64,000 bases of DNA from Flavobacterium flevense (GCF_900142775.1 NZ_FRCC01000011.1:26380-90379), one strand, 5' to 3'. Counted from the first letter of the stretch, positions 9,946 through 18,842 are shown. Notes: generated by a model from the letters alone, not told the origin. Numbers and translations are program-made.

Positions 9946-10032
9946 TTTATTAAGCTTTCATCTTTAGAAAATTTGTTCAGGCTCGTTTTCTAAAGTATAT
10001 TTATGTTTTATTTGCAAAAATAGACTTTGATT

Positions 10033-10686
10033 ATGGATTTTCAGCATTTTTTAAAAATTATACCCAATTTAGTTCCCGCAGTACTTCCTGCTTTTGCTTC
10101 TCATGAAAAGATGATGCCTGTTGAACGCAAAGAACTTTTGGAGAAAATTAATCTGAAAGAAAAAAATCCCAGAGAAGCTGCTGTGACGATGTTGTTTTAT
10201 CCTAAAAACAATCAGGCTCATTTGGTTTTGATTGTTCGAAATTCCTACGAAGGAGTGCATTCTGCTCAAATTGCTTTTCCGGGCGGCAAATTTGAAGTTG
10301 GTGATAGTAATTTAAAAGAAACTGCTTTAAGAGAAACGGAGGAAGAAATTGGAATCAGTCGTGACAAAATCGAAATTGTGAAAGATTTTAGCCCGTTGTA
10401 TATTCCGCCAAGTAATTTTATGGTATATCCTTTTTTAGGAATTTGTATCGAAGAACCAGCATTCGTTTTAGATCCTCAAGAAGTAGCTTCAATTATTGAA
10501 TTGCCTCTGGAAGTTTTTAAAAATGATGCTATTTTAACGGTCGAAAATCTATCCACTTCTTACGGTTCCTTTATTGAAGTTCCGGCTTTTAAGATTGATG
10601 GACATATAGTGTGGGGAGCTACCGCTATGATGCTGAGCGAATTAAAAGATGTGTTGTTAAGTGTTTTTGATACTGGAAAGTTGTAG
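10033..10686 (+). CDS. Nudix hydrolase, CoA-pyrophosphatase type (NudL-like)
   Basis: The 217-residue protein carries a Nudix box beginning at FPGGKFE (residues 82-88) and ending in ALRETEEEIGI (98-108), with the metal-binding REXXEE core intact. The upstream stretch EGVHSAQIAFPGGK resembles the UPF0035/CoA-pyrophosphatase signature (LLTxRSxxxRxHxGQVxFPGG), so hydrolysis of CoA or similar dinucleotide-type substrates is likely. The ATG at 10033 is chosen over a TTG at 10027. The acyltransferase gene follows 56 bases later. Confidence 0.88.
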   Translation: MDFQHFLKIIPNLVPAVLPAFASHEKMMPVERKELLEKINLKEKNPREAAVTMLFYPKNNQAHLVLIVRNSYEGVHSAQIAFPGGKFEVGDSNLKETALRETEEEIGISRDKIEIVKDFSPLYIPPSNFMVYPFLGICIEEPAFVLDPQEVASIIELPLEVFKNDAILTVENLSTSYGSFIEVPAFKIDGHIVWGATAMMLSELKDVLLSVFDTGKL

Positions 10687-10742
10687 AGCGCTTCATCTTG
10701 TTTTTGTAAATTTATAATCTAATATTAAACTAATTACCTTTT

Positions 10743-11555
10743 ATGAAACTCATTAAAAGAAATCCCTTTGGGCATATTTTATTTTTAAAAAAATGGCTAA
10801 TCCGTTTTTTTGGAAGCTTTACTCATAGACGTTATCGGGGTTTTAATGATTTACAAATTGAAGGTTCGGAAATCATTCGAAAATTACCCGATACCAATGT
10901 GTTGTTTATCTCCAATCACCAAACCTATTTTGCCGATGTGGTGGCAATGTTTCATGTTTTTAACGCCAGTTTAAGCGGGCGAATTGATTCAATTAAGAAT
11001 ATTGGATATTTATGGGAGCCTAAAATGAATATTTATTATGTGGCGGCTAAGGAAACCATGCGTTCCGGTTTATTGCCTAAAATATTGTCTTATGCCGGAG
11101 CCATTCCTGTAGAAAGAACCTGGCGTTCCGAAGGTGTAGATGCTATGGAGAAAAAAGCAGTAAACCCCAATGATACCGAGAACATAAAAAAAGCCTTAAA
11201 TGACGGCTGGGTCATCACTTTTCCGCAGGGAACCACCCGCTCTTTTAAACCGGTTCGTAAAGGAACAGCTCATATTATTAAACAGCATCGCCCTATTGTA
11301 GTGCCGATTGTTATTGATGGTTTCAGACGTTCATTTGACAGAAAAGGAATCCGAATGAAAAAGAAAGGAATTTTACAGTCTTTTATCATCAAAGAACCGC
11401 TGGTAATTGATTATGATAACGAAACTATTGACGAAATTGTAGAAAAAATAGAATACGCTATTGAGCAGCATCCTTCTTTTTTAAAGGTGATTCCGGCTGA
11501 GGAATTAGAAGAACAGGAACAATTAAATAAATTGCGTCAGTGGGAAATAGATTAA
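10743..11555 (+). CDS. 1-acyl-glycerol-3-phosphate acyltransferase family protein (PlsC-like)
   Basis: The 270-residue protein is a lysophospholipid acyltransferase-like enzyme, expected to acylate lysophosphatidic acid or a related lipid at the inner membrane. The catalytic block reads SNHQTYFAD around residue 58, with five rather than four residues between His and Asp. The acceptor-binding block reads FPQGTTRS around residue 161, where the usual form is FPEGTRS. The spacing of the two blocks is normal, so the fold should be kept. These variants may mark a Bacteroidota subfamily with a different acceptor. A hairpin terminator overlaps the stop codon. Confidence 0.82.
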   Translation: MKLIKRNPFGHILFLKKWLIRFFGSFTHRRYRGFNDLQIEGSEIIRKLPDTNVLFISNHQTYFADVVAMFHVFNASLSGRIDSIKNIGYLWEPKMNIYYVAAKETMRSGLLPKILSYAGAIPVERTWRSEGVDAMEKKAVNPNDTENIKKALNDGWVITFPQGTTRSFKPVRKGTAHIIKQHRPIVVPIVIDGFRRSFDRKGIRMKKKGILQSFIIKEPLVIDYDNETIDEIVEKIEYAIEQHPSFLKVIPAEELEEQEQLNKLRQWEID

Positions 11556-11584
11556 AAAAAGAGAGTTTTTTACTCTCTTTTTTT
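11554..11584 (+). terminator. Rho-independent terminator after plsC-like gene
   Basis: A-run plus GAGAG paired with CTCTC plus T-run across a 7-base T-rich loop. The stem begins at the stop codon. Confidence 0.8.
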
Positions 11585-11616
11585 GTATTCCATACCAGTA
11601 GAATTTTTATACTTTG

Positions 11617-11624
11617 TATCTTTA
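11617..11624 (+). promoter_or_regulatory. Probable -7 box (TATCTTTA) for NDH-2 gene
   Basis: Seven of eight bases match TAnnTTTG. It lies in ACTTTGTATCTTTA, very like the strings before mnmA and pepD, 24 bases before the ATG. Confidence 0.5.
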
Positions 11625-11647
11625 GTAAGTTGTAAATAATTTAAAAT

Positions 11648-12952
11648 ATGAATATTCCCCATTCTGATAATCCTCGAATCGTTATAATTGGTGGTGGTTT
11701 TGCAGGAATTGCATTGGCCAAAGAATTAAGGAACAAAAAAGTTCAGGTGGTGCTTTTAGACAAACACAATTACAATACTTTTCAGCCTTTATTGTATCAG
11801 GTTGCTACCGGCGGACTCGAAGCGGGTTCTATTGCCTTTCCCATTCGGAAAGTAATTCAGGAGTACGATGATTTTTATTTTAGATTGACGAATGTTCAGG
11901 AAATTGATACTCAAAACAAAAAGATAATTGCCGAAATAGGAGAATTGAGCTATGATTATTTGGTTATGGCTACGGGCTCTACAACTAATTTTTTCGGAAA
12001 CGAAGAGATAAAACGAAACAGTATGGAAATGAAAACCATACCGCAATCCCTTAATATTCGAAGTCTTGTACTGGAAAACTTTGAACAGGCTGTTTTTACT
12101 AAAGATGTTGAAGAACAAAACTGCTTAATCAATTTTGTTTTGGTTGGAGGAGGGCCAACAGGAGTAGAGTTGGCAGGTGCTTTGGCAGAAATGAAAAAAG
12201 CCATTTTGCAAAAAGATTATCCTGATCTGGATATCACAAAAATGCAAATTAACCTGATTCAGAGTGGCGATAGAATTCTCAATACGATGAGTGAGAAGTC
12301 ATCTGTAGCAGCGGAAAAGTTTCTTTTAAAAATGGGGGTTAAAATCTGGAAAAATGTAAGAGTGACTCATTATGACGGTCGCACTATTTCCACAAATTCC
12401 GATTTGAGTTTTGATACCGCAACCGTAATTTGGACTGCCGGTGTTCAGGGAGCGCTTGTTTCCGGGTTAGATGCCAGTGCGTTAGTAGAAAAAGCAGAAC
12501 GCATTCGTGTCAATTCCTACAATCAGGTAAAAGGATATGATGCTATTTTTGCTATTGGAGATATCGCTTCAATGGAAACCGAAGATTATCCACAAGGGCA
12601 TCCTATGATGGCACAACCCGCCATACAGCAAGGTAAATTATTAGGAAAGAATATTATTCGACTCATTCAAAAACAGCAGATGGAAGCTTTTGAATACAAA
12701 GACAAAGGTTCGATGGCTACCATAGGGAGAAACAAAGCTGTTGTCGATTTGCCTAAATTTCATTTTAGTGGTTTTTTCGCTTGGTTTGTCTGGATGTTTG
12801 TGCATTTGTTTTCACTCATTGGTTTCAAGAATAAAGCGTTTGTTTTCTTGAATTGGGTGTATAATTATATCCGTTTTGACCGCGAAGGACGTTTGATAAT
12901 CAGACCTTATAAGAAAAGAAGTTTTACCACTTTTACCAGTGATGAGTTGTAG
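11648..12952 (+). CDS. Type II NADH dehydrogenase (NDH-2)-like FAD oxidoreductase
   Basis: The 434-residue flavoprotein passes electrons from NADH to quinone without pumping protons. It has an N-terminal FAD Rossmann motif (IIGGGFAG, 13-20), a second NADH-binding Rossmann motif (LVGGGPTGVE, about 164-173) and the C-terminal FAD contact AIGDIAS near residue 303. The last ~60 residues are aromatic and hydrophobic (FFAWFVWMFVHLFSLIGF), matching the amphipathic membrane-docking segment of NDH-2. It appears monocistronic, with its own promoter and a convergent downstream neighbour. Confidence 0.9.
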   Translation: MNIPHSDNPRIVIIGGGFAGIALAKELRNKKVQVVLLDKHNYNTFQPLLYQVATGGLEAGSIAFPIRKVIQEYDDFYFRLTNVQEIDTQNKKIIAEIGELSYDYLVMATGSTTNFFGNEEIKRNSMEMKTIPQSLNIRSLVLENFEQAVFTKDVEEQNCLINFVLVGGGPTGVELAGALAEMKKAILQKDYPDLDITKMQINLIQSGDRILNTMSEKSSVAAEKFLLKMGVKIWKNVRVTHYDGRTISTNSDLSFDTATVIWTAGVQGALVSGLDASALVEKAERIRVNSYNQVKGYDAIFAIGDIASMETEDYPQGHPMMAQPAIQQGKLLGKNIIRLIQKQQMEAFEYKDKGSMATIGRNKAVVDLPKFHFSGFFAWFVWMFVHLFSLIGFKNKAFVFLNWVYNYIRFDREGRLIIRPYKKRSFTTFTSDEL

Positions 12953-12962
12953 CATTTTAATT

Positions 12963-14024
12963 TTACAAAGGCTTGTTTTTATAATAATTCACCAATAAAT
13001 CAACAAACTTACTGTAGCTGTTTATTCCTTCTTCCTGTTGATTAATTTTTAAATAATGATCATAAAAAGTATGAAATCCTTTCTCAATCGGCGTTTGATA
13101 CTGCATCCAGAATTGTTCACTTTCTTTATAGTTTTTTAGAATTCCGGGGTGAACGGTTTTTAATAATTCCTGATATATTTTTTCATTTCGAATGTACCAA
13201 TTGTTTAAACAATACCGCAACGCAAAGCTGTAACCGGAATATTTAAAATACAAATCATCATTGTGAACCGAAGCAAGAAACCCAATGAAATTACATTCGC
13301 TTTCGCTGGCATAACCCATTTGATGCGCCATTTCGTGACAACTGGTGGTAGGTAAATTGTACCGGGGCATTAAATAATTGACCTGAGCTTCATTAGTAAA
13401 AGGATTTAAATATCCGCCAAAACCCATATAAGTTAAAGGCAGACTAAACAGGGATTTTTTAAGGCTTTGATTGGAATAACTAAAAAACGGATAGTTTTTA
13501 GCCAGATGTTTGTACCCATTAATATTTTTTTCAAAAGTGGCTTCATGGCTGTAAGGGTAAATTACTTTTAGGCTATCGTTTTTAGTAATCTGGTTTTGAA
13601 TTTCATTCGTTTTTGCAATAACTTTTTTGGTGAAATCTAATAAATCAGCATCCGAATACTCTCTTTTAATTTGCATTTTTTCGAAAAGAGGAATTCTGTA
13701 ATAGTTGATTGCCCAAATAAAATAAAAGAAGAAATGAAAAACCGAAACAGCACCTAAAACTGCTAATACACGGTCTTTCCAGTTTAATCTCCAGTTTTTT
13801 CGATTGGACCAAAACCATTTTAAAGCCAGTAAAATCAAAATAAAATACAGAATGTCTCCAATTGAAAACGGAATCCATCCCAACAGAATTCTCAGGAAAT
13901 TAGAAAGTAACGGATACAATCCGTTGCTGTAAAAAGACTCTACTAATTCCGGAAAAAAAGCAAGTGTTTTTAGAATCAGAATCTGAATAATGAGCAGTAA
14001 TGGTAATAAGTATTTTCGTTTCAA
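12963..14024 (-). CDS. DUF3810 membrane protein with HExxH zinc-protease motif
   Basis: The 353-residue protein has three predicted N-terminal membrane segments (about residues 5-25, 45-70 and 90-112) and an extracytoplasmic domain. That domain contains SCHEMAHQMGYASESE around residue 230, an HExxHQ motif followed by a Glu cluster as in gluzincin metalloproteases. DUF3810 proteins are common in Bacteroidota and Firmicutes and are uncharacterised. A membrane-bound zinc protease is the simplest inference. It is convergent with the NDH-2 gene, with 10 bases between stops. Confidence 0.8.
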   Translation of the reverse strand: MKRKYLLPLLLIIQILILKTLAFFPELVESFYSNGLYPLLSNFLRILLGWIPFSIGDILYFILILLALKWFWSNRKNWRLNWKDRVLAVLGAVSVFHFFFYFIWAINYYRIPLFEKMQIKREYSDADLLDFTKKVIAKTNEIQNQITKNDSLKVIYPYSHEATFEKNINGYKHLAKNYPFFSYSNQSLKKSLFSLPLTYMGFGGYLNPFTNEAQVNYLMPRYNLPTTSCHEMAHQMGYASESECNFIGFLASVHNDDLYFKYSGYSFALRYCLNNWYIRNEKIYQELLKTVHPGILKNYKESEQFWMQYQTPIEKGFHTFYDHYLKINQQEEGINSYSKFVDLLVNYYKNKPL

Positions 14025-14070
14025 AATAGCATTTTAGTGTTGTAAATATAATTACAATAATTAACAAGGC

Positions 14071-14251
14071 AAACGCATGCGTTTCAGAAATAAAAAAAAT
14101 CAGCCATGAATTACACGAAATAACACAAATTGATATGTCATAAATATTGCACGAATAGAGCAAAGGCTTGTAAGATTGGTGTGATTTTTAGATTTATTAA
14201 AATTGGTGTAAAATAGTGTAATTCGTGGCAAGAAATAAAACGCATGAGTTT
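14071..14251. repeat. Inverted-repeat element between flanking direct repeats
   Basis: GCCATGAATTACAC (14103-14116) pairs with GTGTAATTCGTGGC (14216-14229), with 13 of 14 bases complementary, enclosing about 100 AT-rich bases without coding capacity. Outside the arms lie the palindrome AAACGCATGCGTTT (14071-14084) and a near copy AAACGCATGAGTTT (about 14238-14251), arranged like a target duplication. It occupies most of the 313-base gap between the DUF3810 gene and pepD. Confidence 0.6.
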
Positions 14252-14297
14252 GACCAGCAATAATTAATTTAATGTTAGAAAAGGATTTTAAACTTTG

Positions 14298-14305
14298 TAA
14301 CTTTG
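14298..14305 (+). promoter_or_regulatory. Bacteroidota -7 box (TAACTTTG) for pepD
   Basis: Exact TAnnTTTG match inside AACTTTGTAACTTTG, 33 bases before the ATG at 14338. It excludes an in-frame upstream start at 14272. Confidence 0.75.
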
Positions 14306-14337
14306 AGTTTTTTAAATCGAAAATACAATACAACTAT

Positions 14338-15801
14338 ATGAGTCAGGAAATATGGAATTTAGAGCCACGGGCTTTATGGAATAATTTTGCCAGTTTGAAT
14401 GCGGTACCAAGGCCTTCTAAAAAAGAAGAACGTGTGGTGGCTTTTATAAAAGATTTTGGTAAAAACTTAGGGTTAGAAGTTTTTGAAGATAAGGTTCAAA
14501 ATGTAATTATTAGAAAGCCGGCCACAGCGGGAATGGAAAACCGCAAGGCAATTGTGTTGCAGGGACATTTGGATATGGTACATCAAAAAAATGCTGATAC
14601 AGCGTTTGATTTTGATACTCAGGGAATCGAAATGTATGTAGATGGCGACTGGGTGCGTGCCAAAGGAACAACTCTGGGAGCGGATAATGGATTAGGTGTT
14701 GCCGCAATTATGGCTATTTTAGAAAGTAAAGATCTCGCTCATCCTGCTATTGAAGCCTTGTTTACTATCGATGAAGAAACCGGAATGACAGGTGCTATGA
14801 ACTTAGAAGAAGGTTTATTGCAAGGACAAATTTTGCTGAATCTGGATACCGAAGAAGATGATGAAATCGACATTGGTTGTGCAGGAGGAATTGATGTCAC
14901 TGCAGAAGCGGAATACGATGAGGAAGAAACGCCGGAACATTCAACGGCATACAGCATCACCGTAAAAGGACTCAAAGGCGGACATTCCGGGATTGATATT
15001 CATAAAGGATTAGGGAATGCCAATAAAATTATGAACCGATTGTTGTTTGATGGTTTTGATAATTTTGGTTTGCAAATTTCGGAAATTCATGGCGGAAGTT
15101 TGCGCAATGCTATTCCACGTGAAAGTGTGGCAAAAGTGATTATTGCTTCAGTTTATGATGAAGCTTTTGTTTTTGATATGCAGCAAATTGTCAGCGAAAT
15201 TAAAAACGAACTGAAAACTACGGAACCCAACTTAGAAATTGTTTTCGAAAAATTGAAAAATACTCCTGCAAAGGTGATGCCTCCGATGGCGCAATACTAT
15301 TTTGTGCGTTCGATGGCAACGGCAGCTAATGGTGTGCACAGAATGAGTGCTGATTTTGACAATTTGGTCGAAACTTCAAATAATATTGCAAAAGTTAATT
15401 TAGGTAAAGGAAAATTGTCAGTGCAATGTTTAACGCGTTCTTCGGTAGAATCGGCTAAGTTTGATTTGGCTAATGAGTTGCGTTCTGCTTTTGAATTAAT
15501 GGGTTGTGAGGTAGAGATTTCAGGTTCTTATCCGGGCTGGACTCCTAATCCCCAATCAGAAATTTTAGAGGTTTTGGTTCCTCTTTATGAAAAACTAAAT
15601 GGCGAAAAACCCAAAGTAGTAGCTTGTCATGCCGGTTTAGAATGTGGTATTTTAGGAGGCAATTATCCGGATATGGATATGATTTCTTTTGGACCCACTA
15701 TTCACGGAGCTCATTCGCCGGATGAAAGAGCGAGTATCGCTTCTTCTCAAAAATTCTGGAAATTTTTAGTGGAGATTTTAGCGAATATTCCGGTAAAATA
15801 A
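14338..15801 (+). CDS. pepD: Aminoacyl-histidine dipeptidase (PepD, M20C)
   Basis: PepD is a cytosolic zinc dipeptidase of broad specificity, including Xaa-His dipeptides. The 487-residue protein has the M20 metal ligands in order: His77 and Asp79 (LQGHLDMV), Asp116 (LGADNGLG), the Glu146-Glu147 pair (DEETG), Asp in NLDTEEDDE and a C-terminal His in TIHGAHSPDE. A dimerisation domain (about 200-385) is inserted in the catalytic domain. Length matches the family. The ATG at 14338 is chosen because the promoter box lies just upstream. Confidence 0.94.
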   Translation: MSQEIWNLEPRALWNNFASLNAVPRPSKKEERVVAFIKDFGKNLGLEVFEDKVQNVIIRKPATAGMENRKAIVLQGHLDMVHQKNADTAFDFDTQGIEMYVDGDWVRAKGTTLGADNGLGVAAIMAILESKDLAHPAIEALFTIDEETGMTGAMNLEEGLLQGQILLNLDTEEDDEIDIGCAGGIDVTAEAEYDEEETPEHSTAYSITVKGLKGGHSGIDIHKGLGNANKIMNRLLFDGFDNFGLQISEIHGGSLRNAIPRESVAKVIIASVYDEAFVFDMQQIVSEIKNELKTTEPNLEIVFEKLKNTPAKVMPPMAQYYFVRSMATAANGVHRMSADFDNLVETSNNIAKVNLGKGKLSVQCLTRSSVESAKFDLANELRSAFELMGCEVEISGSYPGWTPNPQSEILEVLVPLYEKLNGEKPKVVACHAGLECGILGGNYPDMDMISFGPTIHGAHSPDERASIASSQKFWKFLVEILANIPVK

Positions 15802-15808
15802 AAAAGTG

Positions 15809-15864
15809 CTCAGTATTCCGTTTTAGTATTCAGTTTTGCTGATCACTAAAAGCGGAATACTGAT
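15809..15864. repeat. Imperfect palindrome after pepD
   Basis: CTCAGTATTCCGTTTTAGT pairs with ACTAAAAGCGGAATACTGA with one bulge. There is no T-run, so it is either a weak terminator or a dispersed palindromic element. It lies between the convergent pepD and a tiny minus-strand gene. Confidence 0.55.
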
Positions 15865-15873
15865 GACTTAAAT

Positions 15874-15984
15874 TTAGTCTCTTTTCGGACTGTTTTTCTT
15901 TTCTCTTTTTTCTTCTTTCTTTTCTTTGGCTGTTTTTTGCGGTTCTTTCTTTACCGTTTTTTTAGCGTCTTGACTTTTTGCCAT
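15874..15984 (-). CDS. 36-residue Lys/Glu-rich small protein
   Basis: On the minus strand an ATG at 15984 opens a 36-codon frame ending in TAA at 15874-15876. The product begins MAKSQDAKKTVKKEPQKTAK and continues with a lysine/glutamate-rich tail ending NSPKRD. It has about 40% lysine, no hydrophobic segment and a strongly basic charge, so it is a disordered, possibly nucleic-acid- or ribosome-associated protein. I recall very similar tiny proteins in other flavobacterial genomes, but cannot verify that here. The clean start, a stop with no frame break and the isolated position favour a real gene. Confidence 0.6.
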   Translation of the reverse strand: MAKSQDAKKTVKKEPQKTAKEKKEEKREKKNSPKRD

Positions 15985-16052
15985 GATAATTATTTTTTAG
16001 GATTGTGTTTTAGTAAATGTAGGTTTTATTGTGTTTGCTTTGCGCTTTATCT

Positions 16053-16083
16053 AAAAAAAAATCCCCAATTAGGAATTGAGGAT
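16053..16083 (-). terminator. Terminator of the 16101-16865 gene
   Basis: Read on the minus strand, ATCCTCAATT and AATTGGGGAT form a stem (one G-T pair) with a 3-base loop, followed by a run of eight T. It also separates the gene from the 36-residue small gene downstream. Confidence 0.8.
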
Positions 16084-16100
16084 TGAATATAAATTTTTTA

Positions 16101-16865
16101 TTATTTTTTCAGAATTTTATATTGTTCATAGCATCCGCTTATGGCATCCATGATTTGTAAGTCGTTAGCGGTTTGTATAAAAGATTCTGAATAATTACAG
16201 CGTTGTAATATTTCGGGAATTTCGTTTTTATCAATTCCCAGCAATACCGCAAGAGTTTCACGGTCAAATTTAGATTCGAGAAGGTTTCTTACCGTATCAT
16301 CTTTCTTAATTTGTTTTAATTTTTTCAGCTCTGTTCCTTTTTTTCCAAAGAAATTATAAAGCATATCCGCGGGATTGAAAATGGAGCCCAAAACTTTTCC
16401 AAAAGCTCCGGGAGAATATTCTCCTGCTTCGTAACCATTGTTTAATCCTGAAATGCTGTATTGGTAGTTTTTATTGATAGGAATTGTTTTCGAATCTACC
16501 TCTAAGTAACCGGTAAGGTTAAAGGGGCGAATTACAACTTCTTCTAAAGCGATGGCTTTTTCAGTCAGATATATTTTAGCTACTTTATTTTTTATCCAGT
16601 CATTCGTTACTTTCACTCTTAGTGATTGGAATCCTAAAAGGGACAAATGTAAGGTGTCAGTAGGGTGAATGTCAATTTCAAAATACCCATTCATATCAGT
16701 TCTGGAACCTCTTACTCTATTGATATTGATGATGTTTACACCTGATAAAGGAGTTTTAGTATTGTCGTTATAGATATAGCCGGTTACTTTTTGGGAAGTA
16801 ATTTGATCCTGGGCAAAAGTGACTGTAGAGAATACTAAAAAAAAGAAAACTACAAAATATTTCAT
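16101..16865 (-). CDS. Secreted protein with carboxypeptidase-regulatory-like domain
   Basis: The 254-residue protein has a signal peptide (1-18, ending TFAQ) and a CarboxypepD_reg-like beta-sandwich (about 25-110). The sandwich carries the typical GYIYNDNTKTPLSGVNI start and the SRTDMNGYFEI turn. The rest (about 115-254) is mainly helical and not recognised. Similar Bacteroidota proteins resemble the N-terminal domain of TonB-dependent receptors without plug or barrel. The role is unknown; a periplasmic or outer-membrane location is likely. It is monocistronic with its own terminator. Confidence 0.75.
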   Translation of the reverse strand: MKYFVVFFFLVFSTVTFAQDQITSQKVTGYIYNDNTKTPLSGVNIININRVRGSRTDMNGYFEIDIHPTDTLHLSLLGFQSLRVKVTNDWIKNKVAKIYLTEKAIALEEVVIRPFNLTGYLEVDSKTIPINKNYQYSISGLNNGYEAGEYSPGAFGKVLGSIFNPADMLYNFFGKKGTELKKLKQIKKDDTVRNLLESKFDRETLAVLLGIDKNEIPEILQRCNYSESFIQTANDLQIMDAISGCYEQYKILKK

Positions 16866-16951
16866 AAACTGGTTTAAAACTTTAAAAGTAATAAAACGGC
16901 TTTAAATATTTTGTAGTTTATTATTTTAATTATAAGAAAATTAACGAATCG

Positions 16952-18820
16952 TTAATCTCTTCTTGGTCTTCTTGGTCTTGGTGCATCACCAAAGCTTTCT
17001 GAACGTCTGGCAGGTCTTTCTGATGAACCACCTTCACGTCTTGGAGCTGAGCTTCTTTCGCTTCTGAAACCACCTTCTCTTGGAGCTGAATTTCTGTCGC
17101 TTCTAAAACCACCTTCACGTCTTGGAGCAAAGCTACCTTCTCTTCTTGGAGCTGAACTTCTTCCGCCAGAACTTCTTCCGTTGTGATCGCGTCTTCCGCC
17201 ACCATCATTTTTAGAGATTTCAACATTGATACGACGTCCTTCTAATTGTACGTTGTTCAACACTTCCATTACTTTATCAGTGTGTTCCGGATCAGTGTTA
17301 AAGAAAGAGAATCCTTCTTTTACATCTACTTTGAAAACGTCATCACGACCTAAGTCTAATGTTTCTTTCAAATAATCTTTTAATGACATCCAGTCAAAAT
17401 TGTCTCTGGAACCAATGTTTACAAAATATCTTGTAGCACCACTATTGTTGTTTTCTCTTGGAGCACGATCGTCTCCACGCTCACGTCTGTCACCAGATTG
17501 AGCCGAAATATCTCTTGTTTTCTTGTAGTAGTTGATGAAACGGTTAAATTCAACAGAAACCATTTTCTTGATCAGTTCTTCCTTAGTCAAACCTTCTAAT
17601 ACATCATTGATAGCCGGTAAGTAGTTGTCAATTTCGTGATCTACTTCAGTATCTTTAATTTTAGTAGCTAAGTGTAATAATTGGATTTCGCAGATTTCGA
17701 TTCCGGAAGGAATTGTTTTTTCTTCAAATTTTTGTTTGATGATTCTTTCGATAGAAGAAATCTTGCGTAATTCGCTTTTTGTTACAATTACAATAGAAGT
17801 TCCTAATCTTCCTGCACGACCTGTTCTTCCTGAACGGTGGTTGTACGTTTCAATTTCGTCCGGTAATTGGTAATTTACTACGTGAGTAATATTATCAACG
17901 TCAATTCCACGTGCCGCAACATCAGTTGCAACAAGCATTTGGATTTGTCTTCCACGGAAAGATTTCATTACTCCGTCACGTTGTGCCTGAGATAAATCTC
18001 CGTGTAATGCAGCAGCGCTGTATCCGTCTTCGATTAATTTTTCGGCAATAGCCTGTGTATCACGTTTTGTTCTGCAAAAAACTACAGAGAAAATGTCCGG
18101 GTTAGCATCTGCTAAACGTTTTAAAGCTTCGTAACGATCACGTGCGTTTACAAGATAAAATTCGTGAGAAACGGTAGCAGAACCAGAGTTTTTAGTTCCT
18201 ACAGTTACTTCCTCAGGGTTTGTCATGAATTGTTTACCAATTCGGGCAACCTCTGCCGGCATTGTTGCAGAAAACAACCATGTGTTTTTCTCGTCAGGAG
18301 TTGTTGAAAGGATGTTTACGATATCATCATAGAATCCCATGTTCAGCATTTCGTCTGCTTCGTCAAGAATACAATAATTAATCTGAGTGATGTTTACTAA
18401 TCCTCTGTTAATCATATCCTGCATTCTTCCTGGAGTAGCCACAATAATTTGTGCTCCTCTTTTAATGTCTCTCGCTTGTTCGGTAATACTAGCTCCTCCG
18501 TAAACTGCTACCACATTAATACCTTTTTCGTATTTAGAGTAGTTTTTAAGTTCGTTGGTAATCTGTAAGCAAAGTTCGCGCGTTGGAGATAAAATCAACG
18601 CCTGTGTATTTCTGTTGTCGGCATCAATTTTTTGAATAACTGGAAAACCAAAAGCTGCCGTTTTCCCTGTCCCTGTCTGAGCCAACGCAACTAAATCTGT
18701 ATCTTTTTCCAATAATAGGGGAATCGCTTTCTCCTGTACTTCTGACGGATTCTCAAATCCTAGATCTAAAATCGCCTTCAGTAACGATTCACTCAATCCT
18801 AATTGTTCAAATTTATTCAT
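16952..18820 (-). CDS. DEAD-box RNA helicase with DbpA RNA-binding domain and Arg/Gly-rich tail
   Basis: The 622-residue ATP-dependent RNA helicase has motif I AQTGTGKT (47-54), Ia PTRELCLQ, II DEAD, III SAT, V ARGIDVDN and VI HRSGRTGR. A DbpA-type RNA-binding domain follows (about 465-545). The last ~75 residues are a low-complexity Arg/Gly/Ser tail of repeated RREGGFRS-like units. Roles in ribosome assembly or cold-adapted RNA unwinding are usual for this type (DeaD/CsdA-like). The tail is encoded by imperfect tandem DNA repeats (about 16990-17170), so its length may vary between strains. A -7 box precedes the start. Confidence 0.93.
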   Translation of the reverse strand: MNKFEQLGLSESLLKAILDLGFENPSEVQEKAIPLLLEKDTDLVALAQTGTGKTAAFGFPVIQKIDADNRNTQALILSPTRELCLQITNELKNYSKYEKGINVVAVYGGASITEQARDIKRGAQIIVATPGRMQDMINRGLVNITQINYCILDEADEMLNMGFYDDIVNILSTTPDEKNTWLFSATMPAEVARIGKQFMTNPEEVTVGTKNSGSATVSHEFYLVNARDRYEALKRLADANPDIFSVVFCRTKRDTQAIAEKLIEDGYSAAALHGDLSQAQRDGVMKSFRGRQIQMLVATDVAARGIDVDNITHVVNYQLPDEIETYNHRSGRTGRAGRLGTSIVIVTKSELRKISSIERIIKQKFEEKTIPSGIEICEIQLLHLATKIKDTEVDHEIDNYLPAINDVLEGLTKEELIKKMVSVEFNRFINYYKKTRDISAQSGDRRERGDDRAPRENNNSGATRYFVNIGSRDNFDWMSLKDYLKETLDLGRDDVFKVDVKEGFSFFNTDPEHTDKVMEVLNNVQLEGRRINVEISKNDGGGRRDHNGRSSGGRSSAPRREGSFAPRREGGFRSDRNSAPREGGFRSERSSAPRREGGSSERPARRSESFGDAPRPRRPRRD

Positions 18821-18842
18821 TATGTATTTTTAAAATAGGGTG

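Noticed and set aside
16930..17226. 98-residue minus-strand frame overlapping the helicase tail
   Set aside because: It is the out-of-frame reading of the Arg/Gly repeat DNA of the helicase gene; its repeats mirror the DNA repeats and no start signal is present.
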